Translations under genes and position numbers: made by a program
Notes under the pieces: generated by a model
Databases searched by the model: none
The model's input: the letters and a program-made list of their open reading frames with translations, nothing else
Told to the model about the DNA's origin: nothing
Shown here: positions 19,252 through 28,387 of the stretch, one piece after another
Layout: the number at the start of each line of letters is the position of its first letter
Position numbering within the stretch: the stretch's first letter is position 1
From: Candidatus Aenigmatarchaeota archaeon
GTDB lineage: Archaea; Aenigmatarchaeota; Aenigmatarchaeia; CG10238-14; SpSt-28
Direction of reading: 5' to 3'
Length of the DNA stretch: 47,881 nucleotides
Assembly (NCBI GenBank): GCA_025057985.1
Contig: JANXEV010000005.1
Location: 1 to 47,881, forward strand

Positions 19252-20032
19252 CGCTATCCAACTCTAATTTTGGGCTTTCAGATATTATGGCTATGCTTAC
19301 TTTTCTTTTGAGTATTTCTTTGGCTAAATCTTCGAAGGGAGGATGAGAATTAATAGGAATGTGTTCGTCTAAAAATTTTTTGGTGTTTATATTGTATTTT
19401 ACGTTTGAAAAATGAGAATGAATAAAATCGAAATTTTTTAAACTCTCAAGTATTTCTGAGTAGGTTATTTTTCCGGAGTTTCTCACGTACAAATGCGCGA
19501 AGTCAACACATATGGAAAAAAGCTTAGAATCTAGTTCTTCTTTTAGTCTTAGAAGTTCTTCTAAACCAGCAAATTGACTTCTTTTAGCCATAGTTTCGTA
19601 GGCTAACTTCGTTTTTTCTATTTTCATTTTTTCCATCTCCTCTAAGATTTTATTTGTTATTTCTTTCATCTTCTCAAAAGCCTCTTCTTCAGAATAATCT
19701 CCATAATATGCAGCATGAACTACAACAAAATCTGCACCCATCCTTTCAGCTCTATCAATACTTGTCAAAATTCTTTTAACGGAAGCTTCTACTTTTTTCT
19801 TATCAGAGGACAATAGGTTAATAAAGTAGGGGGCATGTACGCTCAATTTGATTTTATATTTTTTGGCTAACTCTCCTACCTTTTCGGCGCTTTTTTCTGT
19901 TAAATAAATGTTTCTGACAAATTCGATTTCCTGTGTGTTCAAACCTAGCTCAACTAATCTCTCAAAAGAACTTTCTGTCGAACTTTCTTTCGCAGTTAAA
20001 CAATTTCCTCCTGGGCCCAGAAATATTCTCAT
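19208..20032 (-). CDS. nfo: AP endonuclease family 2 / endonuclease IV-like TIM barrel
   Basis: LSVHAPYFINL, VVHAAYYGDY, FSICVDFAHLY, IHSHFSNVKYN. Confidence 0.8.
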   Translation of the reverse strand: MRIFLGPGGNCLTAKESSTESSFERLVELGLNTQEIEFVRNIYLTEKSAEKVGELAKKYKIKLSVHAPYFINLLSSDKKKVEASVKRILTSIDRAERMGADFVVVHAAYYGDYSEEEAFEKMKEITNKILEEMEKMKIEKTKLAYETMAKRSQFAGLEELLRLKEELDSKLFSICVDFAHLYVRNSGKITYSEILESLKNFDFIHSHFSNVKYNINTKKFLDEHIPINSHPPFEDLAKEILKRKVSIAIISESPKLELDSVKMKKVFESLGYKF

Positions 20033-20089
20033 GAGTTTTTTTACCGTTAGATAATAAAAGTATTTAAGCTTTTCTATACATTAAAGTTT

Positions 20090-20422
20090 ATGGCAGACTG
20101 GAAAGAATTACTTGAACCGAAAACAAAAGAAGTATTGAAAGAGCTAATTGAAAGAGCTGCATATCACAGACACGCATATTCTCAAGCAGACGACGTAAAA
20201 ATAGCACAACTATGGGCAGCGATAGCAGAAATTTCGAAAGATTTAAAAGAAATAAAAGAAGTCCTAGGAAAAGTGGAACAGCCATTTAAAGTTATAGTAG
20301 AGATAGGTGAAGCCGAAAAGAAAAAAACGATAGAAAAAATTATAGAAGAAATCATAAGGCCGAGTGATCAAGCGAGCCAAGAAGCAGTCAAGAAATTAGT
20401 AGACACTTTAATGAAGTTTTAA
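20090..20422 (+). CDS. Small helical protein, unknown
   Basis: 110-aa ORF, TATA-like element about 25 bp upstream, same strand and 2-nt gap to the next ORF. Confidence 0.65.
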   Translation: MADWKELLEPKTKEVLKELIERAAYHRHAYSQADDVKIAQLWAAIAEISKDLKEIKEVLGKVEQPFKVIVEIGEAEKKKTIEKIIEEIIRPSDQASQEAVKKLVDTLMKF

Positions 20423-20424
20423 AC

Positions 20425-20820
20425 ATGAAAGCTGAAGACATATACAAAATAAAAATTTCGATAGGGAAATCCCAGATAGACCTTTTAGTAACCAAAGACG
20501 AAAAAAACGACGAATATTGTTGGGTTTTGTTCGGTGGTACCTCTTATAAAATCGAGTTAAAAAATATCGATAAAGTTATAAAGGATGTTTTTGAGATCAT
20601 AAAAAAATACAAAAAAGTTACAGACGATCTACTTAACTATGCTTCTTCGTTAGGTACCATAATAGTTCCTACTACTGTAGATGGTAGAAATCCGTATGCC
20701 GAAGATTTGAAAAAAGACATAAATAAAATTTTAAAATTCAACTCTGTAGAAAAAAGGATAAATCTTGATTATTTTAATAAAGTTTATGATAACACTAGAA
20801 AAGACGGAAAGTATAGATGA
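20425..20820 (+). CDS. Small unknown protein
   Basis: 131-aa ORF, overlaps the radical-SAM gene. Confidence 0.6.
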   Translation: MKAEDIYKIKISIGKSQIDLLVTKDEKNDEYCWVLFGGTSYKIELKNIDKVIKDVFEIIKKYKKVTDDLLNYASSLGTIIVPTTVDGRNPYAEDLKKDINKILKFNSVEKRINLDYFNKVYDNTRKDGKYR

Positions 20821-22357
20821 AAACTTCTACTACAATAATTTCAAAATCAAACCTATCGATGCGTGTTATTTTTTAGAGAATGGAAAAATTTTCTTAGAGA
20901 AAGCTAATGGTACAATAGAAAGGATAGGAACAGAAGAGTATTGGGAAAGGGTAAAAAAATTTGAACCGAAAAAAGAAGCTAAAATTTCAGGTAAAAAAAC
21001 TGGACCCAACGATTGTGGAAACTGTGGGCTTTGCAACTCTCATAAAAACAAAACCGCTCTGCTGAATATAGTAGTAACGAACAGATGTAATTTGAGATGT
21101 TGGTACTGCTTTTTTTACTCAGAAAGAAAAAATCTAGTTTACGAACCATCGATAGAAGAAATTAAAAAAATGTTAGAAACTGCAAAACAAATTAATGGCT
21201 ATGTGCCGCCTGTTCAGCTTACTGGTGGAGAGCCGACTTTAAGAAAAGATCTACTGGAAATTATAAAAACTATCAAAAACTACGGATGTCCACATATACA
21301 ACTGAACACTAACTCGGTATCGCATGGAATTGATTTTTACGAAAACGAAAAAAATGTTGTAGAAAATTTGAAAAAATTGAAAAAAGCTGGCTTAAACACA
21401 ATATACACTTCTTTCGATGGTTTAAAGAAAAGAAACAATATAAAAAACCACTACGAAATCGCATATGCTTTAGAGGCTTATAGGAGGAGTGGAATAGCTA
21501 GTGTCGTTTTAGTACCAACTATAAGTCAGCAAAACTTAAAAGAAGTTAATGATATAATTCGTTATGCAGCAAAGAACATAGACATTGTTAGAGGTGTTAA
21601 TTTTCAGCCTATTTCTATAGTTGGAATGGTTCCGAAAGAAGAAAGAAATAAACTTAGGGCCACTCAGTCGGACATAGTAGAAGAACTGTATGAAATCGGA
21701 ATAACTTATGAAGATTTATATCCAGTTTCGGCTGTAGAAGTTTTAGCTGATTTAATAGGTGGTAATGAACCTCATGTAACTTTCTACAACAGTGAAAAAT
21801 GTGGATTGGCCACTTATCTATTTGTAGAGCAGGATGGAAACAAAATATATCCAATAACAAATTACATAGAAGTAGACAGTTTTCTATCAGAGCTAACAAA
21901 AACTAGAGGAGTTGTAGGAAAGCTTTCTTTTTTATCAAAAGTTCTGCCCGAATCAATTTATCAAAAAGGTTTAAAAAAAGGGATCGCGAAATATCTTGAA
22001 AAATATATAATAGAAGAGGAACTACCGAACGGAATTAACCTGAAAAAAATAGTTAAGAATATAATAGAAGATGGAAACTATGAAAGTCTAGGAGAATTTC
22101 ATAAAAATACACTTTTTGTAGGTATGATGCATTTCATGGATCCTTATAACTATGATATTAGAAGAGTACAAAGATGTAGTATACACTATGCCTCACAAGA
22201 CGGAAGATTAATACCGTTTTGTTTCTACAACGTCTTTCCGGAGATATATAGAGATAAGATTATAGCCAACTATTCCAAGAAGGATGAAAAACTAATAGAA
22301 GAAGAAAGAACAGAGTTTAGGAAAGTTTTGGAGTTTAGGAAACAACTTGAAAATTAA
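20786..22357 (+). CDS. Radical SAM protein resembling tetraether synthase (Tes, MJ0619-like)
   Basis: CGNCGLCNSHKNKTALLNIVVTNRCNLRCWYCFFYSE; PPVQLTGGEPTLRKDLLEII. Start chosen at the second Met (MITLEKTES); the ORF track starts at 20765. Confidence 0.8.
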   Translation: MITLEKTESIDENFYYNNFKIKPIDACYFLENGKIFLEKANGTIERIGTEEYWERVKKFEPKKEAKISGKKTGPNDCGNCGLCNSHKNKTALLNIVVTNRCNLRCWYCFFYSERKNLVYEPSIEEIKKMLETAKQINGYVPPVQLTGGEPTLRKDLLEIIKTIKNYGCPHIQLNTNSVSHGIDFYENEKNVVENLKKLKKAGLNTIYTSFDGLKKRNNIKNHYEIAYALEAYRRSGIASVVLVPTISQQNLKEVNDIIRYAAKNIDIVRGVNFQPISIVGMVPKEERNKLRATQSDIVEELYEIGITYEDLYPVSAVEVLADLIGGNEPHVTFYNSEKCGLATYLFVEQDGNKIYPITNYIEVDSFLSELTKTRGVVGKLSFLSKVLPESIYQKGLKKGIAKYLEKYIIEEELPNGINLKKIVKNIIEDGNYESLGEFHKNTLFVGMMHFMDPYNYDIRRVQRCSIHYASQDGRLIPFCFYNVFPEIYRDKIIANYSKKDEKLIEEERTEFRKVLEFRKQLEN

Positions 22358-22399
22358 CTAAAAGATTAAAGCTTATCAAGTCTTTTTTTTAAAATAAGT

Positions 22400-22942
22400 A
22401 TGGTAGTGTATTTGGATATAGAAACGACCAGCTTACATGCAGATATCGGAACTTTAATATTGGCTGGTTTTTTAAACGAAAACTCAGAAACATTCTTTTT
22501 CAGCGATTCTCCAAAAAAAGAGAAAGAAACTTTGGAAGGTGTTGTAGAATTTTTGAAGAAAATAAAGAATGAAAAAATCTACATATGGAATGTCAACTTT
22601 GATATACCATTCCTAATAACAAGATGTTTGAAACATAGAGTTGATGTCTCTGTTTTTCCTAAACTAAAACTAGTCGACCTGTTAAAATTTTCCAGAGAAA
22701 AGTTGAGATTATCTACCAACACTTTAGAAAATGTTAGCCTGTTTTTAGATCTAGATAAAAACTTAAAATTAAGAGGTAAGGATATTTTAATTCTTTATCA
22801 AGAATATTTGGAAGGTAAGAAAGAAAACAAAGAAAAAATAATAGAACATTGTAGGGATGATTTAATCAGATTAAAGGAAATTCATGAAATAGCTAAAGTT
22901 TTAATCGATGAATGGGAAAAACAACAAAACAACTTAAGATAA
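22400..22942 (+). CDS. RNase H-like 3'-5' exonuclease-type protein
   Basis: VVYLDIETTSLHADIGTLILAGF, IYIWNVNFDIPFLITR, HCRDDLIRL. Confidence 0.75.
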   Translation: MVVYLDIETTSLHADIGTLILAGFLNENSETFFFSDSPKKEKETLEGVVEFLKKIKNEKIYIWNVNFDIPFLITRCLKHRVDVSVFPKLKLVDLLKFSREKLRLSTNTLENVSLFLDLDKNLKLRGKDILILYQEYLEGKKENKEKIIEHCRDDLIRLKEIHEIAKVLIDEWEKQQNNLR

Positions 22943-24073
22943 CTCTTCTTCTATCCTTATCATCTCGTTTATTTTTACGACTCTCTCACCTGAAATACCA
23001 AGTTTTATATAATCTGCGTCCAAACCTACGGCCAGATGAGAAAGTAAGTTATCATCAGTTTCTCCACTTCTATGCGAGACGACAACTTTAAGTCTGTTTT
23101 TCTTAGCCTCTTTAACAAAATCTATTGTATCCGTCACCGTGCCTATTTGATTTGGTTTTACTAAAACTGCATTGGTCGCCGATATATCCAAACCACTTTT
23201 TAATCTTCTTAAATTGGTTGCATACAAATCGTCCCCGACTATTAAACATTTCGAATTTTTAGTAAGAACGGAAAAACTAACGAAATCGTCTTGATGAAAT
23301 GGATCTTCTACGTAAAAAAGTTTAAATTCTCTTATCAAACTACTGACATACTCTATTTGCTGCATTGTTGATAAAATCTTGTCTTTATATACATATTTTT
23401 CTCCGTTCCAAAGACTACTAGCGGCAATGTCCAGACCGATCACAAAATTTTCTCCTTTTATATTCGTCAAAATTTTCAATATTTCTTCAGCAGGCAGAGA
23501 TGTTACCCAGGCGGACTCCAAATTTTTGGAAAATTTAAACGTTGGATCTTTTTTGGAAAATATCTCGCCTAGTTTAAGGTATAAGTCAGAAATCTCATCA
23601 ATCGATTTCACGAATGAATCTTGATGTAGTGGTAAAATAAGAAATTCTTGAATGTCACTTTGACCTTTCCATCCTCCAGCTACATTGCAAACTGGTTTAG
23701 GTATGGTATTTCCACCTAGGTATTTGTACACAGGAACCCCTTCTTCTAGGGAAAAAGCTTTTAGAAAAGCTAAAGAAATACCAAGTGCCAAATTTCCACC
23801 TATTTTCTTAAAATTATCAGAAGTGTCTATGGAGTGTAGCATTCTATCCACTTCTCGTATGTCTCTAAAATCTTCAAAAAAGTATCTTTTTATTCTAGGA
23901 AAAATCTCAGAAATCTCTTCGAAGTCTTTATAAACAATTTCATACTTACTTTTACTGGTCCCAAAAGGCACAGAAGAATAAACTTTTCCTTTTTTTGTTT
24001 TTATTTCCACTTCTAAAGTTGGCTTAGAATTTGTTGCAAAGATCTTCCTTATTTTTATATCCTCTATCCTCAT
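22934..24073 (-). CDS. eno: Enolase (divergent)
   Basis: YVEDPFHQDD, GDDLYATN, LVKPNQIGT, VSHRSGET; the usual GDEGG region reads NLESAW. Confidence 0.85.
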   Translation of the reverse strand: MRIEDIKIRKIFATNSKPTLEVEIKTKKGKVYSSVPFGTSKSKYEIVYKDFEEISEIFPRIKRYFFEDFRDIREVDRMLHSIDTSDNFKKIGGNLALGISLAFLKAFSLEEGVPVYKYLGGNTIPKPVCNVAGGWKGQSDIQEFLILPLHQDSFVKSIDEISDLYLKLGEIFSKKDPTFKFSKNLESAWVTSLPAEEILKILTNIKGENFVIGLDIAASSLWNGEKYVYKDKILSTMQQIEYVSSLIREFKLFYVEDPFHQDDFVSFSVLTKNSKCLIVGDDLYATNLRRLKSGLDISATNAVLVKPNQIGTVTDTIDFVKEAKKNRLKVVVSHRSGETDDNLLSHLAVGLDADYIKLGISGERVVKINEMIRIEEELS

Positions 24074-24089
24074 TTTTACATTAAAATAC

Positions 24090-24929
24090 CTATAATAAAA
24101 ACAATAACTTACTCAAAACAAAAAAATAAAAATTTCCAAAAAAGATGGTAACAATCAAAGCTATCAAAAAAGTTGGTGCGAAGGCGACGCCAGTCTTTAC
24201 ATAAACATACTTTTTACCACTCTTTTTTATTTTCATCAAGGTTTTCTTATCTATTCCGTCCCATCTCTTACTCTCCAAAAGAACGTCGCCCACTTTTAGA
24301 TTTTTGACGTGAATTCTCTTGATGAAATTTTTCTCACAAACTTTCAGATAAACCCAAGAAAAAATCAAAAACAAAACTACCGCAAGTGGTATCAAAACGA
24401 GTTTCAAAACAATTTTACCAACCAAATAAAAACTCATAAAAGAAAAAACCAAACCTATAAGAAAAACGTATAAAATGATTTGATTTTTTTGAGCAGACAA
24501 TTCTTTGACAAAATTTCTAAACACGTTTTTGTTTTTAAAGGAAATGAAAAAAGAATAGAAGAGAACATAGAAAACACCAATCAAAAACAAGTTAAATAAA
24601 AAATCTAATTGTGGGCCCATTAAATTTTTTCCTAAAGGATTAGAGAAAAATAGGAAACCAGAAGACGCTAAAAGAAAAGAATCACCTAAACCCCACTGAC
24701 CAAAAAAATACATACCAAAACCTATCAAAGCTATCAACAAAGCAGAAGCCAAGCTGTATTTAATTTTTTCCCAATCTTTCAACATAAAGGCGTTTATTGA
24801 AAACAAAATAACACCGGAGAAAAGAAGAAAGTAGGCGAGCATATCGGGGATTTCTGTCGTTTTTAAATCGTAATAAGATGCTAAAGCTAAACCTATGAAA
24901 AGTATTGCTAGTGAAATCAAATCTATCAT
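24090..24929 (-). CDS. A24-family prepilin/preflagellin peptidase-like membrane protein
   Basis: YYDLKTTEIPD and GLGDSFLLAS aspartate motifs with multiple TM segments. Confidence 0.8.
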   Translation of the reverse strand: MIDLISLAILFIGLALASYYDLKTTEIPDMLAYFLLFSGVILFSINAFMLKDWEKIKYSLASALLIALIGFGMYFFGQWGLGDSFLLASSGFLFFSNPLGKNLMGPQLDFLFNLFLIGVFYVLFYSFFISFKNKNVFRNFVKELSAQKNQIILYVFLIGLVFSFMSFYLVGKIVLKLVLIPLAVVLFLIFSWVYLKVCEKNFIKRIHVKNLKVGDVLLESKRWDGIDKKTLMKIKKSGKKYVYVKTGVAFAPTFLIALIVTIFFGNFYFFVLSKLLFLL

Positions 24930-24930
24930 A

Positions 24931-25077
24931 CTAACTGAATTTTTTAAAACCTATCTGCTCTGCTGTCTCTCTAAAACATTTCCTACACAAATTTAGACCA
25001 TATTTTCTTATAACACCTCTGGTAGAGTTACACCTCTTACATCTATGTGTTATTTTACCGAACTTTCTTTCTTTCAA
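24931..25077 (-). CDS. rps14: Ribosomal protein uS14 (48 aa, probable TTG start)
   Basis: Hand translation MKERKFGKITHRCKRCNSTRGVIRKYGLNLCRKCFRETAEQIGFKKFS*; absent from the supplied ORF track because of size. Confidence 0.9.
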   Translation of the reverse strand: MKERKFGKITHRCKRCNSTRGVIRKYGLNLCRKCFRETAEQIGFKKFS

Positions 25078-25079
25078 TT

Positions 25080-25259
25080 CTATCCACCTAATTCTCCTAG
25101 AACTTCTAGAGCTGTTATATCTTCTGGATCTTCGATTTGTGTTAAAGATTGAAATATTCGAGAATAGACGTCTACTTTATCGCCTGACAACTCCGCTTTC
25201 CTTAGAGCAATACCGTTTATTTTTTCTATGAACTCCAAAAGTCTTTCATCATAGAACAT
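25080..25259 (-). CDS. 59-aa unknown small protein between uL5 and uS14
   Basis: Hand translation MFYDERLLEFIEKINGIALRKAELSGDKVDVYSRIFQSLTQIEDPEDITALEVLGELGG*; overlaps the uL5 end by 11 bp and ends 2 nt before the uS14 TTG. Confidence 0.7.
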   Translation of the reverse strand: MFYDERLLEFIEKINGIALRKAELSGDKVDVYSRIFQSLTQIEDPEDITALEVLGELGG

Positions 25260-25749
25260 TTACTCCCCTCTCTTTTAACCATTTTATTGTATCCTCCTTT
25301 GTTATTTTATGCGACTTCCCTATATTATTTTTTTTAACTTTTCTCTTTTTAACTCTATACCCAGGTCTTTCTAAAGTGACTGTCACGTCTAGACCAAGAG
25401 TCCCAATTTCATGGTTATACTTTACACCTGGCAACTCAAAATACTCGGCTATTCCTATGCTAAAGTTTCCGTTTTCATCTATCTGGCTAGAAGAAATGGA
25501 ATACTTTTTCGCTTCAAAAACTTTTTTCAAAAAATTTTCTGCATCGTTCTTTCTAAGCGTCACTTTAACGCCAACAGGTTTTCCTTTAGCTATTCCAAAA
25601 GTAGATCTTTTCTTAGACTTCGTGACTACCGGATTTTTTCCAGTTAGCATAGTAAGCAACTTTTTAGCCCTTTCTATTTTTTGCATGTCTCCACCACAGC
25701 CTACATTCAAAACAACTTTTTCAATTCTTATCTCTCTCATTCTATTCAT
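25249..25749 (-). CDS. rpl5: Ribosomal protein uL5
   Basis: IEKVVLNVGCGGDMQKIERAKKLLTMLTGKNPVVTKSKKR. Confidence 0.95.
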   Translation of the reverse strand: MNRMREIRIEKVVLNVGCGGDMQKIERAKKLLTMLTGKNPVVTKSKKRSTFGIAKGKPVGVKVTLRKNDAENFLKKVFEAKKYSISSSQIDENGNFSIGIAEYFELPGVKYNHEIGTLGLDVTVTLERPGYRVKKRKVKKNNIGKSHKITKEDTIKWLKERGVNVL

Positions 25750-26458
25750 AATCGACCACTTTTAACAAAGGTTCTTCTCTACCGATAACTATGGCGTCTT
25801 CTTTCAAAACCTCAATTTTTGTATTCTCTATCTCACACTCTAACCTCGGTTTTGTACTGAATTTACCTTCGTAAACCTTCAAAATTTTGCCTATCTTCCC
25901 GCTCCTTCTTCCAGAAAATACCATGACCAAATTTCCCTCCTTCATCTCTATATGATCCAAAATTTTCAAACTCGGAAGTTCTATTAGCAAAGAATCATGA
26001 GTCTTGTATTTGTTTTCGTTCAAAAGTATGTTTTTTCCGTCGTTTAAGTTCAACTGAATTTTCCCACCCTTTACCGCTGTCTTATTCACTATTTTAACTA
26101 TTTTTTTGTTAGCCTCTTCCTTTGGAATTTCCACCAACTTCAAACCACCTTTATAAGGAATCAACCTAAAGTTTTTATCCAATTTTGGTATCGAAATAAC
26201 GTCAAACATTCCAACAGGATACCTCGGGTCTTTTCTAACTTTACCATCTACAATTATTTCTCGATTTTTTACTATCTTTTCGGCTTCTTTACCACTCTCG
26301 GCTAAGTTTAAGATGTCTCTTATTATTATCGCTAAAGGTATACATTCATTTTTCTTATGTGGTCCTGGTGAAGGCGAATAAGTCCAAGTATACCCTTTCT
26401 TGTGTGTGGACCAATACACAGGTGCAGCTAATCTTTTAAGATGCGCCAACTTTACCAC
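25742..26458 (-). CDS. rps4e: Ribosomal protein eS4
   Basis: [29 protein letters not shown]. Confidence 0.95.
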   Translation of the reverse strand: MVKLAHLKRLAAPVYWSTHKKGYTWTYSPSPGPHKKNECIPLAIIIRDILNLAESGKEAEKIVKNREIIVDGKVRKDPRYPVGMFDVISIPKLDKNFRLIPYKGGLKLVEIPKEEANKKIVKIVNKTAVKGGKIQLNLNDGKNILLNENKYKTHDSLLIELPSLKILDHIEMKEGNLVMVFSGRRSGKIGKILKVYEGKFSTKPRLECEIENTKIEVLKEDAIVIGREEPLLKVVDYE

Positions 26459-26813
26459 GCTCCAAAATCTTTTGTCTGTATTTATCTTCTAAATTTAAGT
26501 TTATAACCATTAAATTGCTAGGAGACAACGGAACCAAATATTCAGTTCCTACAGTTCTTTTTTTCTTTGCAACATCAACCTTTACTTTATAGTTTTTCAA
26601 ATCCACATCTACTATTTTCCCAACTTTACCTTTAAATTCACCTCGCATTATTTTTACCTCATCACCAACTCTCAAAGGTATCGATCTTCTTCCATATTTT
26701 TCTCTTAATTCTTTAGACAAATGACCTGCGATCATTTTCCTTCTTTTATGCAAAGGTGCTGTAAACAAAAATTTTCTTTGTTTTCTTGGTTTTTTAGACT
26801 TAGGTCTCTTCAT
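26436..26813 (-). CDS. rpl24: Ribosomal protein uL24
   Basis: KOW-like [26 protein letters not shown]. Confidence 0.94.
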   Translation of the reverse strand: MKRPKSKKPRKQRKFLFTAPLHKRRKMIAGHLSKELREKYGRRSIPLRVGDEVKIMRGEFKGKVGKIVDVDLKNYKVKVDVAKKKRTVGTEYLVPLSPSNLMVINLNLEDKYRQKILERGKVGAS

Positions 26814-26815
26814 TT

Positions 26816-27214
26816 TTACACCACCATAGCAGCAACTTTACCTATCGCCGAAAACCTTTCAACAGCCTCTCTAGCCACGGGCCCTCTTATTTCCGTACCT
26901 TTCGGTTCACCTTCTTCGTTGACTATAACGACTGCATTGTCTTCAAATGAAATTCTCATACCGTTAGCTCTTCTATATTCCTTCTTTTGTCTAATTATTA
27001 CTGCGTCAAACATCTGCTTTCTGACTTTAACATCGCCTTTTTTAACAACAACTTTAACCAAATCTCCTACTCCAGCTTTCGGGTTTCTTCTTCTCTTTCC
27101 TTTGTAGGTTTTTACCGAAATTATTTGCACTATTTTGGCTCCAGTGTTATCTGCACATGTAACGTAAGAACCAACGTTCAAAGCTTTGGTTACAGAAGAA
27201 GATATACCTTTCAT
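26816..27214 (-). CDS. rpl14: Ribosomal protein uL14
   Basis: [31 protein letters not shown]. Confidence 0.96.
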   Translation of the reverse strand: MKGISSSVTKALNVGSYVTCADNTGAKIVQIISVKTYKGKRRRNPKAGVGDLVKVVVKKGDVKVRKQMFDAVIIRQKKEYRRANGMRISFEDNAVVIVNEEGEPKGTEIRGPVAREAVERFSAIGKVAAMVV

Positions 27215-27215
27215 G

Positions 27216-27551
27216 TTAACCTACCTTCTGAAGAACAACAAAAGACTTCGTTTTGCTTAACTTTCTTGTCTCTCCTATTATCACCTTATCTCCTTCTTTG
27301 ACCGATATACAAGGAGGTAGGTAAGCATAAAATTTTGACCTCCTTCTTTCATATCTCTCATATTTTGGTAGATAGTGAGCATACTCTACTTCTATTATAG
27401 CAGTTTTTTGCGCCCTAACAGAAACTACAATACCTTCGACCAACTTTCCTCTAATTTTAATTTTTCCATGCCAAGCACACTTCGTATCCGTGCATTCTTT
27501 TTCCGGTGGATTTAATTCTATACCTATATTTCTTACTGCCATGCCCATCAA
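27216..27551 (-). CDS. rps17: Ribosomal protein uS17
   Basis: CAWHGKIKIRGKLVEGIVVS; CISVKEGDKVIIGETRKLSKTKSFVVL. Confidence 0.95.
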   Translation of the reverse strand: MMGMAVRNIGIELNPPEKECTDTKCAWHGKIKIRGKLVEGIVVSVRAQKTAIIEVEYAHYLPKYERYERRRSKFYAYLPPCISVKEGDKVIIGETRKLSKTKSFVVLQKVG

Positions 27552-27606
27552 CCAATTTACTATTCTTTTTATTTAAGTTTTTAACTTTTTTATCCAAATA
27601 TTTTTT

Positions 27607-28014
27607 ATGTTTGAGTTATTTCTGATAACAATCCTTTTTATTTTTATAATTTATTTGTTTTTGAAAAACTTAGAGTGGAAGTTTAAGTTTGAAGAGAGGG
27701 TGAAAAAATACATCGAAGAAATGGAGGAAAAAATAAGAAGAGATGCCATAGAAAGGAGTTCGAAAATTTTATCGGGTAAGATCGTAGAAAAGTTAGTTCC
27801 GATAACAAAAGATTTCAACCATAATCCACACGATGTAAGATGGCTTGGCGATCCTGTCGATTTTGTTGTTTTTGATGGATTATCGGAAGGTAATTTGAAA
27901 AAAATCACGTTTGTGGAAGTTAAGAGTGGGAAGTCTCCTTTGAATGAAAATGAAAAGATGGTAAGAGATGTGGTTAAAAAAAAAGAAATAGAGTGGGAAG
28001 AATTTAGAATTTAG
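27607..28014 (+). CDS. Membrane-anchored Holliday junction resolvase-related endonuclease-like protein
   Basis: N-terminal TM; LGDPVDFVVFDGL...ITFVEVKSGKSPLNENEKMVRDVVKKKEIEWEEF (PD-(D/E)xK-like). Confidence 0.75.
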   Translation: MFELFLITILFIFIIYLFLKNLEWKFKFEERVKKYIEEMEEKIRRDAIERSSKILSGKIVEKLVPITKDFNHNPHDVRWLGDPVDFVVFDGLSEGNLKKITFVEVKSGKSPLNENEKMVRDVVKKKEIEWEEFRI

Positions 28015-28144
28015 AAAGAAAGTAAAAAACCTATTTCTTTTTCTTCTTTGCCATTTTCCTATCACCTGAGTCCTTCGACCCTATTTATTTTTTTGCTTTT
28101 CATTAATAAATTTTTAACTTTTATTCTCTCAAAACATAAAAATT

Positions 28145-28372
28145 ATGAGATACAAAGTTTCGGCCACTTTTTTCGGAAAATGTGATATTTGTAAAAGAGA
28201 AGATTTGGTTTTTAAAGTAGGTGAAGAAGAAAGTAAAACTACAGTAACGATTTGTCAAAAGTGTGTGGAAGTTTATAAAGACAATAAAATCAGTGAAATG
28301 TTGGAAAAATTTGGGAAAAACGATGAGGAATCTTTTGAAAGAGGAATTAAAAACTTGAACGAAAAAAATTAG
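28145..28372 (+). CDS. Small Zn-finger protein, unknown
   Basis: CDICKRED...CQKCVEVYKDNK. Confidence 0.6.
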   Translation: MRYKVSATFFGKCDICKREDLVFKVGEEESKTTVTICQKCVEVYKDNKISEMLEKFGKNDEESFERGIKNLNEKN

Positions 28373-28387
28373 AGAGAAAAATAAAAT

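Noticed and set aside
28015-28070. Very Lys-rich tiny minus-strand peptide (MAKKKKK*), considered as eL41-like
   Set aside because: Only 7 codons; homopolymer-like; not supportable.
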